Positions 11,038-22,896 of a stretch of 64,000 nt of DNA are shown here, in pieces (within the stretch, counting starts at the first letter, position 1; the number at the start of each line of letters is the position of its first letter). Below the pieces are notes generated by a model, which worked only from the letters and a program-made list of their open reading frames with translations, was not told where the DNA came from and did not search any database. The position numbers and the translations under genes are program-made. The stretch comes from Gymnothorax reevesii. Lineage: Eukaryota > Chordata > Actinopteri > Anguilliformes > Muraenidae. The stretch covers positions 68,775,876 to 68,839,875 of the forward strand of contig CM056576.1 in the NCBI GenBank assembly GCA_029721435.1. Direction: 5' to 3'.

Positions 11038-11882
11038 ATGTTAAATGCTCAAGATTATTTAGCGGAAATTGAGGTTCGGGATAACGAAGTATTCGACAAG
11101 TTGCATAAACTAAAGGCAGATAAGGCGGCGGGTCCTGATGGCTTATATCCTAGAGTGCTTAGGGAAGTTGGTAAGATCATCTTTAAGCCGCTATCCGCCA
11201 TCTTCAGACGGTCTTTAGAAACTGGAGAATTACCAAATTATTGGAAACAGGGCAATATAATACCAATATATAAGAAAGGGGACCGTCCCGAGCCAGGAAA
11301 TTACACGCCAGTCAGTTTAACTTGCATTGCGTGCAAAATATTGGAATCTATCATAAAAGATTAGCTGGACTTATTTCTTGAACGTAACAGAATCTTGAGG
11401 GATAGCCACCATGGTTTCCGTAAGGGAAGGTCATGCCTGACAAACCTTTTTTTCAGAAAGCATTTGATACAATACCGCATAAGAAACTAATTTTTAAAAT
11501 GAGCTCCATTAGAGTTACAGGAGGTATTCTGGAGTGGATTCAAAACTGGTTGCAGGACTGAACACAAAGAGTGGTTGTCAGTGATGTCTCATCTGAGCTA
11601 GGTATGGTGGGGAGTGGCGTTCCCCAGGGATCAGTGTTGGGACCCCTGCTGTTCCTCATCTATATTAATGACCTTGATAGGAATATTGAGAGCAGATTGG
11701 TTAAATTTGCAGATGATACTAAATTGGGGGGTTTGGCAAATAGTTTAGGATCAACTAAAGTGATTCAGAATGATTTGGATAGAATCAAGAATTGGGCAGA
11801 AATGTGGCAAATGAAATTTAATGTAGAGAAATGTAAAGTTGTACTTGTAGGTAATGAAAACATTACTTCATGGGAGGTTTAA
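11038..11882 (+). pseudogene. LINE reverse transcriptase, frameshifted
   Basis: Two open blocks, 11038-11364 and 11571-11882, carry reverse transcriptase motifs: DKAAGPDGLYPRVL, WKQGNIIPIYKKGDRPEPGN and TPVSLTC in the first, and GVPQGSVLGPLLFLIYINDL and KFADDTKLGG (the Y/F-x-DD active site) in the second. Between them lie a TAG at 11362-11364 and a small deletion around the DSHHGFRKGRSC-like box. A C-terminal block with YNTFVRPHLKYCVQFW follows at 11892-12113. Confidence 0.88.
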
Positions 11883-12590
11883 AACTGGAATGTGCTGCAC
11901 ACGAGAAAGATTGTTGACCAAACCCTCACAGGCTCTAGCCATTGTGCTGTAGCAGTTAAAAAAGCCAATCAGATGCTGGGATACATTGCCAAAAGTATTG
12001 AGTATAAATCTGAGGAGGTGATGCTTCTTTTGTACAACACATTCGTCAGACCACATCTGAAGTATTGTGTACAGTTCTGGGGACCACACTTTAAGAAAGA
12101 TATAGAGGCTTGAGAGAAAGTTCTGAGAAGAGCCACTAAGCTTATTACAGGTACAAAAGATGAAAGCTATGAGAAGAGGATGAAGATCTTCATCTCTTTA
12201 GTCTTAGGAAATTGAGACTAAGGGGTGATTTGATTGAGGTCTTTAAATATGTTAAAGGGATTAACAAAGTGAATTATGTAGGATTTCTTCGACCAAGTGT
12301 TGTGAGTAGAACTCGGGGTCACAAATGGAAGTTGACCAAAGGTAAATTTAGCACTGATATTCGGATATCAGTATTTCTTCACCCAAAGAGTAATTTCAAT
12401 GTTGAATAGCTTGACTGACCATACTGATGAGGCAGAGACCTTAGGGGTTTTCAAGAGCAGGCTTGACTTAAAGCTAGATACCATTGAGTCATTGATTATC
12501 TGAAGGGATATATCCACAATAGTATAAAGAAACTGGTGAGCGTCGTTGGGCTGAACGGCCTGTTCTCGGCATTGATGTTATGTTATGTTA

Positions 12591-12594
12591 TATA

Positions 12595-12633
<39 letters not shown>
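12591..12633. repeat. TA microsatellite
   Basis: About 20 TA units with one tttta interruption, located at the junction between the LINE 3' tail and the next Tc1-type fragment. Confidence 0.9.
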
Positions 12634-12634
<1 letters not shown>

Positions 12635-13507
12635 CAGCATTAATGATGCCTTCACAGATGTCCAAGTTACCCATGCCATAGCACCCATGCATCCCCATAC
12701 CATCACAGATGCTGGCTTTTGAACTGTGAGCTGATACAAGCTGGATAGTCCCTCTTCTTTTTTTGCCTGAAGGCCACACCATCCGTGATTTCCAAAAAGA
12801 ATTTCACATTTTGATTGGTCAAAGCACTGGACAGTTTTCCACATTGCCTCAGTTGACCTTAAATGAGCCTGGGGCCTGAGAAGGCGGCAACATTTCTGGG
12901 CCTTATTGTAGCCCCCAGACAAAGTCCAGTGGCTACAATGAATTCATGGTTGTTGTCTCTGCATCCGCCTCCACAGAAACTTCCTTGAAGACGCTGTACA
13001 GGCTGTCATTTTTGACCAAGTAGTTTCATATTTGGTATGGACATGTGTTATAATTCTGTTATGACGCCCATCAATTTTGGTTGCCATGGCGACAGTATTG
13101 GCTGTACAGTGCACAGAAAAGCAAAGATGCAGGCTTTCAGTGGCTGTACTTTTTAAAGACTCTGCCTCTCTAGGATGTTCTTTTTGTACCCAATCATGCT
13201 ACCGATCTGTTGCCAATTGACGTAATTGGCAGTGAGATGTTCCACCTGGTGTATTTTTTAGCATCATGCAACTTTTCCAGTCTTTTGTTGCCTCAGTCCC
13301 ATCTCTTTTTAAATGTTTTGCTGGCATCAAATTCAAAATGAACAGATATTTTTCAAAAAACAATAAAATTTAGTCAGTTTCAACATTTGATATGTTGTCT
13401 TTGTACTATTTTTAATTAAATGCATGATTTTGATAATTTGCAAATAATTCCATTGTGTTTTTCTTTACATTTTACATGATCTTCAAACTTTTTTGGAAAC
13501 GGGGTTG
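12634..13507 (-). mobile_element. Tc1-type transposon fragment with intact outer end
   Basis: On the minus strand, 12578-12922 encodes a transposase piece: LRSTEAMWKTVQCFDQSK, QKPASVMVWGCMGAM and VKASLMLN, like the middle of the element at 34530-36045. The outer end at 13491-13507 reads ttttggaaacggggttg, the inverse of the end at 7327. The catalytic domain after GAMAWVTW is missing. This is probably the 5' half of an old element whose other half was separated by insertions. Confidence 0.75.
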
Positions 13508-14266
13508 TTTAATTTCCTGGCAACTGGCTGCGTGTTATGCAGCTGGCTGCTTTGACTGGATGTCCCCTCCATGTTTATGAGCTCTGCTCTCATAGGTTGG
13601 CAAACAGAGGTATGTACAGAAAAAGGCCAACGGGCCTCATTCACCAATATCTTCCATAGTATTTAATTAAATTCCTTCTTGAATTGTTCTTTGAAAGGTT
13701 CTTCAGGAAACTGTACATCAGATTCACGAACGTGTTCTTCACCAGCAGAATCCTTCCCCCTTGTTGTCATGGTTTGCGTATGTGCTTATTGCTTTCTTTC
13801 TTACTCTCGTCCCTGACGACAACCTATTCTTTCCCCATCGGATTTTTCACCCAGCTGGCTGATTAATCCTGGGCGATGCTACCCCGAAGTGTATATAAGC
13901 CGGAGGTCTGCCATGCCTCCTTTGCTGGAGTGTCTGTTTTTTAGTTATTCGCCTCAGCTGAAGATATTTCTTGTTAGGGTTAGTTTTACTTTTATATTCT
14001 TTATTATTTCTAGGAAGCTGTGCCTCTTTAGATATTTTCACGCACTATTGTGTGGTGGCTTCTTTCCTCGTTTGTTGAGATTTATTTTTCTCTATTTAGG
14101 CTTGCACTGTTTCTGGCCCTTAGTCGTCTCGTGTTTTCAGAAACGCGAGCCTTGCTCCTTCCATTTCATCTATCACTTTCTGCTGTGCTAGGCTCCGGGC
14201 TTGGTACACCTCTGCCGGCCGCTGCATCTGAACTCCACTCTACCAGCCTTTACACTTGTGTTCTTA

Positions 14267-15368
14267 GGCCCGTATTCAGAAACAAAACTCACACTCACCC
14301 TCCACTCACCATATAGTGAGTACGATTGAAATGTAACTGGAGTGTGAAAAAGAGATTGACCTACGACTTACCGAGGGAGCGGTCCCACTCCTCGCCAGTT
14401 GCTATTCACAAACGCCACTGGAGCATAACTGACAGTAGTGGGCACTGGGCACCACAGGCGGTGCGTCAGCTCCTACAAAAGGATGCTCAATCCTCACCCT
14501 TCAGTGCTGAATGACCTAAGCCTGTCGCAGTTTACTTTTCTTGATTAGAAAGTTTCTCAGACAGACTGGTAAAACGACAATCAAATTTATTTTTAATAGC
14601 ATTGTTACACATTGCTTCACAAAATTGAGGCGTTTCTTTTGCACATAAATGACAACGTAAAATGTCAGAATGTTTTCTGTGGTCGAGTGGCTCGCAAAAG
14701 GCGCAGGACAGCCCGCGAGGCTCATGAGTAAAGAAAAGCGCGAGAAATCCGAATGCATGAGAATTGACAGGTATGCGTCATTAATGAAAACTGGCCACAC
14801 CTGATAATGTTGAGGTTTTTAAGAGTTTTTGCAATGGTAATTTTCTTGGAGTTCAAGTAAATTAAATTTTATTGAATGATTGGATATGACCTTTTTGCAA
14901 TAATTATTTTTAAAGGATGGTTTTGAGCTTCCCCTATTGCCAGTTCACTAGTAGCTACTGGTGGGTAAAAAATGCTAACCTCGAGTTCACCACAGTGCAG
15001 TTCGTAAACACTGAAACCAGGTTGTCAGTTAGTAAGTTACCGGCATCGTTATCATCATTAGAGTTAAAATTTGCATAGTTGCGATTGCGTCGAGCATGTG
15101 GTTGTAAATGATCCAGAGTTTCTAATGTTTGTAACCACTTGAAAGCGATGACAACGAAATTTTGGCACAAGTCAGTGCAGCTCAAGGGAGGTGTTCCCTG
15201 CACTCAACCTTCACTCAGAAAGAGATGCTATTTTCAGTGTGAGTGAAGTCTCTGAAAGCAAATGAGGGTTAGGACAACCTCTGACTCATTTAGTATAACC
15301 TGACACTAGCTAAGTTTTAGTACTCACTTGCACTCAATTAGTGTGAGAGTCGTTTCTGAATACGGGCC
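14267..15368. mobile_element. PIF/Harbinger-type MITE with TTA target duplication
   Basis: The ends are ggcccgtattcagaaac (14267-14283) and gtttctgaatacgggcc (15352-15368), perfect 17-bp inverted repeats, flanked by TTA at 14264-14266 and 15369-15371. A 3-bp TTA duplication is the signature of PIF/Harbinger transposition. The 1.1-kb interior has no transposase. Part of it (14515-14800) recurs at 43275-43530, which suggests a second, decayed copy there. Confidence 0.85.
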
Positions 15369-15589
15369 TTAGATTGTTGAATGCCATTCTCCTCGTAAAT
15401 GGAAAGCGCATGCCAGTTTCCATAAGTTGCATAAGTAAGTGCCCGCAAATGCCCCTTAAAGAACATGAAATGGAAGGGTCGTGTGCAGACTTAGACAGAA
15501 GTCACAGAGATTCCTTGAGGGGAAAGTAGAGGAAATGCCAAAACAGACATCTAAAAACAAAGCAGCAGAATCAAAACGCAAATGGTAGG

Positions 15590-15811
15590 TCTGAAGTCGA
15601 GGTTATACTACAGGAAGTGAACTGCAAACAAGCTGTGATATTTAGTGGTGTTATTTCTGGATATAAAATCACACACAAAAAAGATGCACGAGATGCAGTT
15701 ACCCTCTCTGTGAATGCTTTATTTGCAGAGGGGTGCACAACGGATGAGGTTAAAAAGAAATACTTAGACTTGAGATCTGACACCAAAAAAAGAAAATCAC
15801 AAAACAATTAA
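15590..15811 (+). pseudogene. Myb/SANT-like protein fragment of a Harbinger element
   Basis: The frame contains EVNCKQAVIFSGVISGYKIT, then ARDAVTLSVNAL and TDEVKKKYLDLRSDTKKRK. This matches the trihelix Myb/SANT-like domain that binds element ends and escorts Harbinger transposases to DNA. The N-terminus is not in the same frame and the protein stops at about 70 codons, where family members are usually longer. The setting inside 13633-16839 supports the assignment. Confidence 0.7.
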
Positions 15812-16839
15812 TAAATAAATTCAAAATTCAGATCAGAGATGCACAGTACCGTAGGGGGGATAGCAGGCAAAGAATTGTCTGAGCTGGACCAGCGCATCGG
15901 GGCCATCATTTGAGAGATGGCACAATCAGGTGTTTAAAATTAAGAAAATAGAGCATGCAAATCCACTCAAATACAGGTGCAGGACAATTCGAGAATCTGC
16001 AATAAAATGAAAAATAAAGTCCGCACACCGAAGGACAATGCTCCCCAAAAATGTATTGTTTCAAGGTTTCGATCAGAACGATCTTCAATCAGGTGTACCA
16101 TCAGCTGAATGTCTGGACACAGACCTGGGCCCCGAGTGCGCACCTTCATCTCCTCCTTGTCCATCTCCGATCCAAGAGAAATCAGAAAAAAAATATCTCC
16201 ACATTGTGCTGGCACAAGGTTGTATGTCTTGAATGGTTCCGAAGTGCAGGCTCCAAATGGTCACAAAGGTCCGAGAGGAAAGCTCTGGGTAGCCTAAAGA
16301 TTCCCAATAACTCCGACTCTCTGCAAATAAATCTATATGGTCATGGATAATTTGTTCACTCCATTGGGCACCATCTGCAATATCTTGTGTTAGCAGTAAA
16401 TATGCCATTGTGTCAGCAGGGTGTAGAAGTCCTTCTTTTTGGCCAATAAATGATATGACAATCACTGACTAATGGATGGAATATGGTTCCCAATTAACAT
16501 GTTTGATATAAGTTGAAGTGCAGTGTAACATTCATATTTCTCTTGAAAGACCATAATTCTTTGAAAAAAAAAAAACAACAGTGATTGACAACAGTAATTT
16601 AAATATTGTAATATTACACAACTGTAGAACAGAAAACAATGTGATAGCCATTTATTTTGCTCAAAAATGTCAGCACCTGAATGTGTGGAAGAGTGCTCTA
16701 CAGTGTGTGTAGATTCTGCTCTACCTAAGAACAAATTCCAAAGAGGAAAACCTTCCTGAATGTCAAAATCTTCGTTAAAAGTGTGAAAGTGGGTTTTAAG
16801 AAGAAATTTCCTCTTAGGAATGGTTGGTGAATGAGGCCC

Positions 16840-17269
16840 AATGTTAGCATTACAAGGGTGAGAGTTGGGGAGGTTCAGTAAGGCTTAGGGGGGCTATAGG
16901 AGGGAGCAGAGCACATAGACAAAGCTGATAGGTGTGAAGTATGCAGAGCATGTCTGTTTGTGATGTAGAAAACAGCATTCATTTCAAACTGAGTGTTTCA
17001 AATGCTGAGCTAGAAAAGAAAGGTCTTACGGCCACCTCTAAGTCAACCTTCTGTGGGCCGTAAAATATGGTAAAGACCACTGTACAGGGGGACTGAACGG
17101 GGGAAAAAATGGGTCTATTTATCTTAATTGATACTTGGAAGGTTTCCTGGCATGATGCATGTATACAATAATACATGATCCAATTTTAGCTTTTCTAAGA
17201 GCCTGCTCAGACCTGCTGTTAACATTTGTCTTGGTTGATCCAATTTAGATTCAACTACATTTAGTGTGA
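16840..17269. other. intron 2, nothing recognised
   Basis: No gene, inverted repeat or known element seen in this stretch. Confidence 0.4.
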
Positions 17270-18960
17270 AGCACTACGGTGGCCGACCGGGGAAAACGCG
17301 CTGCAACGGCCAAAAACATCTCCAATCTGAGAGACACGCTGCAAAAACAAAATCGATGCAAATTCAAAAACACGCAAACCGCAAAAGCAAATTCAAAAGT
17401 AAAGTGCTGCATATCCATGTCAACACATACGCACTGCAATGGCCCAAAACATCTCTATTTCGAGAAACGGACTACAAAAACAGAAACGATGCAAAGCCAA
17501 AAACACACAAACCAAAATGCAAATGCAAGAGAGAAAAGTGCTGCATAGCAACACAACAGAAGTGTTCCTAGTCGCTATGGGGAGCACGAACTAAAACAGC
17601 TTTTACTTCTGTCCTGAGCCAGACTAGCCAGCTAAGACTTTCTGGCTAGCTAGCCAGCTACCTAGCTAACATTAATTCGTTTGCTTAGCTACCAAGTTCA
17701 GAAGCCAAGTTAGCCAACAGTTTGGTCCAAGGATGTCAATAGAAAATAAGTGAATTAAAAAATCCATTATTATGCTATCTCAGTGAGCTAGAGTTGAACT
17801 GCGAGCATTTATGTTATACCAAATATAGCTGCTCCCTAGCCTTAATTCAATTGCTTGGCTTGCGTGTTCGCTAGCCTAGTTAGCCAACAGTTTGGTGCAC
17901 AGAATTCGATAGAAAATAAATGAATAAAAATTATCCATTATTTCGCTATCTAACTTAGCTAGAGTTGAACCACAATCATTTATGTCATACCAAATATAAC
18001 TGCTTGCTAGCTAGCTTGCTAACATTAGCTCACTTGCTGAGCCAGCTAGTTTGCTAGCCTAGCTAGCTGACAGTCATACAGAGTCTCAATGCCAATTCTG
18101 ATGCATTTGACGTAGGTCTCACCCATTTTTAAGGCTTATTCATGGTCCGTAATTATTCAATGAACGCTTATTAATGAGATTGAAACGCGGAATTAAAATC
18201 CTTATGCACTGAAGTTTCAGTTTCACGTGTGTGAAGGTGGACCTCACCACAAGTAATATGGAAAGCGATTATGACTCCAGACTTCTCGTGTTACTCTTTG
18301 CTCAGGGATTGGATACAATGTGTTTCATGATCGTCTAAATTGTTTTAAATGAAATAAGACCATTTGAAACATCTTTATGCAATTCCTTTGCTTTCAATCC
18401 CTCAGTCAAGACAAGTGTGAGAATTCCCGAGTCATAATCAATTTCCATGTCACTAGTGGAGAAATCCACCGTAATGCACAGGAACGTGAATGCCACTAAG
18501 AGGCGAGAGACTCACACCGAATGCATGAGACTTGGCATCTCTGGTTATATTCAGTATAACTTAAATGCTTGCGGTTCAACTCTTGCTCGATGAGATGGCA
18601 AAATAACAGATTTTTTATTCACTTATTTTATATCGACTTCCATGTACTAAACTGTTGGCCAGCTAGGCTAGCAAACTTGCTAGCTAAACAAGCGAAATAA
18701 TGTTAGCTAGGAGCTGGCTTAGCCTTAGCCTGAGCTGGCTGGTCTTGCTCAGGACAGAAGAAAAAGCTGTTTTTGTTGGCGCTCCCCATAGCGACAAGAA
18801 GTATTTTTGTTCTGTAGATATCTAAATGCAGCACTTTTCTCTCTTGCATTTGCATTATGGTTTGTGTATTTTTGGTTTTGCATCATTCTGTTTTTGCAGC
18901 CCTGTTTTCCTAAGAAAACATTAGGAACAATTTTTTTCCTCAAAGTGAGGCCAAGATCTT
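17270..18960. mobile_element. foldback-type element with long inverted arms
   Basis: The left arm (about 17460-17640: aaacacacaaaccaaaatgc, gagagaaaagtgctgcatag, tcgctatggggagc) is the reverse complement of the right arm (about 18730-18900: gctccccatagcga, cagcacttttctctc, gcatttgcattatggtttgt). An inner pair rich in gctagc also matches inverted (about 17640-17720 and 18650-18720). There is no coding capacity. The arms are about 180 bp and well matched, so single strands would form a long hairpin. Confidence 0.75.
17700..18058. repeat. two tandem copies of a 170-bp unit inside the foldback element
   Basis: The unit running from gttagccaacagtttggt through gatagaaaataa, atccattat, gctagagttgaac and cataccaaatata to tgcttggcttgc occurs at about 17709 and again at about 17879. 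A third, inverted trace (aaactgttggccagctaggc) lies near 18650. The tandem makes the left side of the element longer than the right. Confidence 0.75.
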
Positions 18961-19384
18961 TGCATCATATTTTGACACATCTAGTACCCCACCAAAAAAA
19001 AAAAAAGGTGACAAATGATAATTTGGTTACTGCTCGGTGACCAAATAAATAAAGCAAAGTTAAAGCCCCTTTTAAATTTAGCTTCTGAATTATCTACAGG
19101 CAAGGGACAAAACATGTTTTGTTTCTCCAGGAATATATACTTCAAAACGTAACATGAAATCATCAGCCCAAAAATCCTATTTTATAAATTTATATATGTC
19201 TTCAGGGTACATTTGCTGAAATATAGTACCTCATTGTGGGGGTTGTCTGCTATGGTCTGGCATTAACTTTCCAAGAAAAACCTTTCATCTGATAATTCCA
19301 TGGTACCCTTAATGTGAAATGCATACCGTGCAAACAATCTACTTTTTGTGTTAAAAGTAATGAAATGCATCCAAATTAAACTTA

Positions 19385-20520
19385 CTAATCAACATGAAAC
19401 TCATCATAGGCCAACTCACCCTCAAAATCTGACTCCTCATTCCATCCTCCTTTATTAGTGGCTGCTAAATTATCAAGGAATGTCTGTGTATCAGGTGAAT
19501 GATATCCGGTACATTTCTGCATATTATTAACTTTGGCATCCTTGACACCCAACTGCTCAGTGCAGTAATAATATCCCTGACATGATCTGATTTTATAAGG
19601 CCGAACCAGATTGTGAGTTGTGAAAACAGTTTCAGAAACCTGAATGTCATGGAACCTCTTCGTGTGCACGTTTGAGCTTGATTCAGTTCAAAGTGCTTCA
19701 TCATATGCACTATAGTAAGGTGAAACTAGCCCAAATATACACTGATATAGATGATATTTGCGACCGCTGTAGGATGGCCCAAGGAGATTTAACTCACATG
19801 TTTTGGGCATGTCCCAAGTTGAGGCAGTTCTAGACATCAATATTTGATATACTAAATGAGGCCTTTGACTTACATTTGCAGCCCAACCCGGCAACAGCGA
19901 TATTTGGGGTACTAGGAGAAAATATGGTAATGCCCAGCACTAAAGAGAGTGTCATAGCCTTTGCGACTCTCATAGCCCGCAGGAGAATACTTATAGAATG
20001 GAAATCAACAGTTCCTCTCAAAGCTACTGTATGGCTCTCAGACATTATGATGTTTTTAAAGCTGGAAAAAATAAAATACTTTCTAAAGGGATCCACTGCC
20101 AGAAAATTTCACAAAACCTGGGACCCTCTGTTAAATTATTTTGATAGGCTTACTGAATAACAGACAGCACAAATGAGTATTATATCCAACTGAGACTCTT
20201 ATTTTAGGTTATTTATTATTGGTGATGGTATTATTTATTTATTTATTTATTTTAAAAATTTTTTTTATGGATTTGTTTTTATTTTTATGTAGATGTATGT
20301 ACAGTATGTATATATTTGTTTAATATTGGCATGAGTGTTTGTGTTGGGGTAGGTGGGGAATTATTGAGGGAATTTTGAATCGTACTACTCAGTATTCACT
20401 GTTAAGACTCCTTTGAAAACAATAAAAATACTTGTCAAAAAAAAAAAAAAAAGAAACCTGAATGTCGTTTCTGAAGTCTGCTGAATACCCAAGGACTTTG
20501 AACTTTCGGAGTTAGATCAC
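19385..20520 (-). pseudogene. unrecognised protein fragment split by a LINE insertion
   Basis: On the minus strand an open frame from about 20514 (SESSKSLGYSADFRND) runs into IQVSETVFTTHNLVRPYKIR, QGYYYCTEQLGVKD and ends ELAYDEFHVD at 19385. The two parts lie on either side of the L1-type insertion at 19649-20451 and are continuous once the insertion and one copy of its target duplication are ignored. The segment reads like a real coding sequence of about 110 codons, but I do not recognise the family. A transposon-encoded protein is most likely. Confidence 0.5.
19649..20451 (+). mobile_element. L1-type LINE 3' end, 5' truncated, with target duplication
   Basis: The insertion encodes the C-terminal tail of an L1/Tx1-type ORF2 in shifted frames (CDRCRMAQGDLTHMFWACPK, a CCHC-like block, then RRRILIEWKS and RKFHKTWDPLLNYFDRLTE to 20160). 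It ends with an AATAAA-like signal and poly(A) (20437-20451). The flanks are identical: AGAAACCTGAATGTC at 19634-19648 and 20452-20466, a 15-bp target duplication. This is the classic product of target-primed reverse transcription. Confidence 0.92.
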
Positions 20521-20639
20521 TGCTCCTGTCACCTATTGGCTGGGGCTAAATTTCCTGTGACAGGGCCTCAAGTTCTGGAATTGGTCCAGTCTTGAACTCT
20601 CTATGTAAAATTGTCAACATGGTCAATGGTCCGTGTACT
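20467..20639. other. continuation of the sequence interrupted by the LINE
   Basis: The first 50 bp carry the start of the minus-strand frame described at 19385-20520. The rest shows nothing I recognise. Confidence 0.4.
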
Positions 20640-21592
20640 TACAGGCAGTTTGTTTTTTCATTTGAAACCAAAAACAAAAAAACTGCCATATTGCCGCATT
20701 TTCTAACACAGAAATCTTGGCCAAAACACAAAAAGACAAAATAATACAAGAAGGGCAATGGCAAGAATCGTAGTCAGACAAACCAGTCAAAGAAAAACAA
20801 TACTCAATGGCATACACGGCGCTCTGCACAAAGAAATATTGATCAACGTTCTGACAAGGAGCTGGCTGTGAAAAGACTGCTTAAATAGACAGGAGGAAAG
20901 TCACATGCTATGCAGGGAACAGGTAAGCTGGATCAGACTAATTACAATGGGAGAATCACTTGAGGGAAACCCTAACCACGAAAAATTGGCGAAAGCCAAG
21001 ACACGGACGGGAATCACACAGACAGCCTATGACATTTAACGGCTCCGGTCATGGAGTTCTAAGTGCACAGATAATGAGTGCAAGAAAGTAATTAAGCGCG
21101 AGCGAGAGATCTCGAAGAAACGCAGGGGGAGACAGGTACAGCTGAACAAGAGGCAGAGACTAGAACAGGGCGATTGTTGAGAGGGAATTAGTATAAATTA
21201 GTACCGGTTCAACTTTACAGATTCAACTGGAGTGCTCGTTAGTAAGTCAGTAATCTATATACATGGATTAGTTGTGTTAGTAGACTATGATACAAAATAT
21301 GAATGTTATTTTTGTTAGTAATCAGAACAGTAAGACGAAGGAAGTAAACGAGAATTGAAGGAATATATTAAACACAGGAATTCATTTAAATCACCCGAAG
21401 TAAGTGAGCACGCAAACCGGGAAGACGGACTGAACCAACTAGATCACAAGACAGGGGAGATACGTGCAATGGAACTGAGAAATGGAATGAACTAAAAACC
21501 TGAGAATTACAATCACCAAAAAGAGTAAATAAAAGACAAAATAATGAACCCTGAATTTGAACATAAACATGACAAAAAACCATAACCATGAC
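20640..21592 (-). mobile_element. LTR of the same family as 285-1392, minus strand
   Basis: Read on the minus strand the segment follows the order of the solo LTR at 285-1392: a cgggtgatttaa box, ttcctt and cttact blocks, a tactaac-rich tract, caatcgccc..ttctagtctc, then a TATTTAAG box and gactggtttgtctgactacg. The right boundary near 21592 falls inside the L1-type reverse transcriptase frame, so the LTR interrupts that LINE. The left boundary is approximate. Confidence 0.7.
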
Positions 21593-22896
21593 ACGGGTGC
21601 TTTCCCACTGTTCATGCTGCTTATGGTGTCACAAAGATCCTCCGCTGTTAACATACCATCTAGAGTTTCCTTTTCATCTTTGGATAACATCTGAAATTGT
21701 ATTCGCTCAAGAAATGTCTCTTGTTGTTGTTCAAAATTTGTATATTCTGATTTGTATAATGACTCATAAAAATCTGAAGGTTGCACTAATTTCAAATGAA
21801 TCTACTGCCAAATTGCCTGATGGTGTCATTATGCTGTTAACCGTCCTTTCAGCTTGTATTGTCTTCACCTGCCAAGCCAGTAATTTGCCTGGCTTTTCTC
21901 CCTGATCATAGTATGTCTGTTTGGTCCACAAATTATTTTTTGCTTCTTTGTAAGCTGTTAGTTTGTTATTTCAGCTCTCATTACTGTTAATTTTTCCTGT
22001 CTTTCCAATACTATTTGTCTTATAAAGCTTCAATTCTAATGATTTAATTTGTTTCTCTAGTGTTTGTTTAAAACTTGTATACTGAATAATTTCTTCCCTA
22101 ATATATGCTTTAAACGCTTCCCATCTTACACTGGCAGTTGATTCATCTGTATTCAAATTGAAGTAATTATCTTTACAATTTTCTGTAAATTTAATAAAGG
22201 ATGGGTCTTGAAGCCACTATACTTGAAACCTCCACCTTGGAGAATGTTGAGCAAATTTTCCAAAACATACTTCCAGCTGTGTGATCACTGATTACTTTTC
22301 TGTCGTGCCAACAGTTTTTAACATTGGTCAGAAATTCAACAGAAACCAAAAAATAATCAATGTGTGAGTAGGTTTTGTAAGAAGAAGAATGACAAGAGAA
22401 TTTTTATTTTTTTTTAGGATTTTGTTTCCTCCGTACATCAATTAATCTCAAATCTCTTATAAGTTCAATGAGTATTTTCCAAGCCTGTATGTTTGCGGCA
22501 TCGACTCCGGTAAGTCGATCCATCGCTGAGTCCAATTTGCAATTAAAATTCCCTTCTAAAATATCAAGACCATCCAGTGTGGACACAGTTAGAAACAGCC
22601 CCATCTTCATTGGGACCATAAATATTAATTAAATTCAATTTATGTGATAAAATATTTCCCTGTGCAATAATATATCTTCCAATTGGATCTTTAATTGGTT
22701 TTGTGTCTTGGTGGAATGGGACTGACTTGTGTACCAGAATGACAACACCTTGTGCATAGTTATTATGGGAAGCATAAATCACCTGGCCTGGCCATCTCTT
22801 TTCCAAATGAGATATATCAGAAGCCAGTAAATCAGTGTCCTGTAAGGATACGATATTTGACTTGAGATGTTTGTGTTGTGATTCTGCCTTGATTGC
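21593..22896 (-). pseudogene. L1-type LINE ORF2 fragment (endonuclease to RT start)
   Basis: On the minus strand the order is an endonuclease block (22899-22564: SQHKHLKSNIVSLQDTDLL, WPGQVIYASHNNYAQGVVIL, LNLINIYGPNEDGA), a linker (22156-21971: WEAFKAYIREEIIQYTSFKQ) and the reverse transcriptase entrance (21795-21600: FYESLYKSEYTNFEQQQE, ending MNSGKAP). The GKAPGPDG motif is cut where the LTR at 20640-21592 begins. Several frames are used. The layout is that of L1/Tx1 ORF2. The piece lies between two LTR copies in opposite orientation. Confidence 0.85.

Larger units (their letters stand above)
9848..12590 (+). mobile_element. CR1/L2-type LINE, 5' truncated
   Basis: The element reads from inside the endonuclease domain through the reverse transcriptase to a 3' tail (gggctgaacggcctgttctc, then TTATG units around 12570-12590). 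The short tandem tail in place of poly(A) fits the CR1/L2/Rex1 group. ORF1 and the endonuclease start are missing, as in a 5'-truncated insertion. Several frameshifts and stops inactivate it. Confidence 0.8.
13633..16839. mobile_element. Harbinger-like transposon with 16-bp terminal repeats
   Basis: The ends are gggcctcattcaccaa (13633-13648) and ttggtgaatgaggccc (16824-16839), exact inverted copies. Inside lies a Myb/SANT-like protein frame at 15590-15811, typical of the second gene of PIF/Harbinger elements. No convincing transposase is left. The flanks (aac and aat) do not give a clean 3-bp duplication, so the superfamily is inferred from the Myb-like gene and the ends. A younger MITE (14267-15368) is inserted in it. 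Confidence 0.65.

Noticed and set aside
13684..14316. Frames with many Phe and Ser, and a TATA-like box near 13910
   Set aside because: Composition is that of pyrimidine-rich noncoding DNA; no LTR ends or protein motif found.
16085..16465. 126-codon minus-strand frame in the Harbinger-like element
   Set aside because: I looked for a HARBI1-type helix-turn-helix and DDE motifs and found none, so it is not annotated as transposase.
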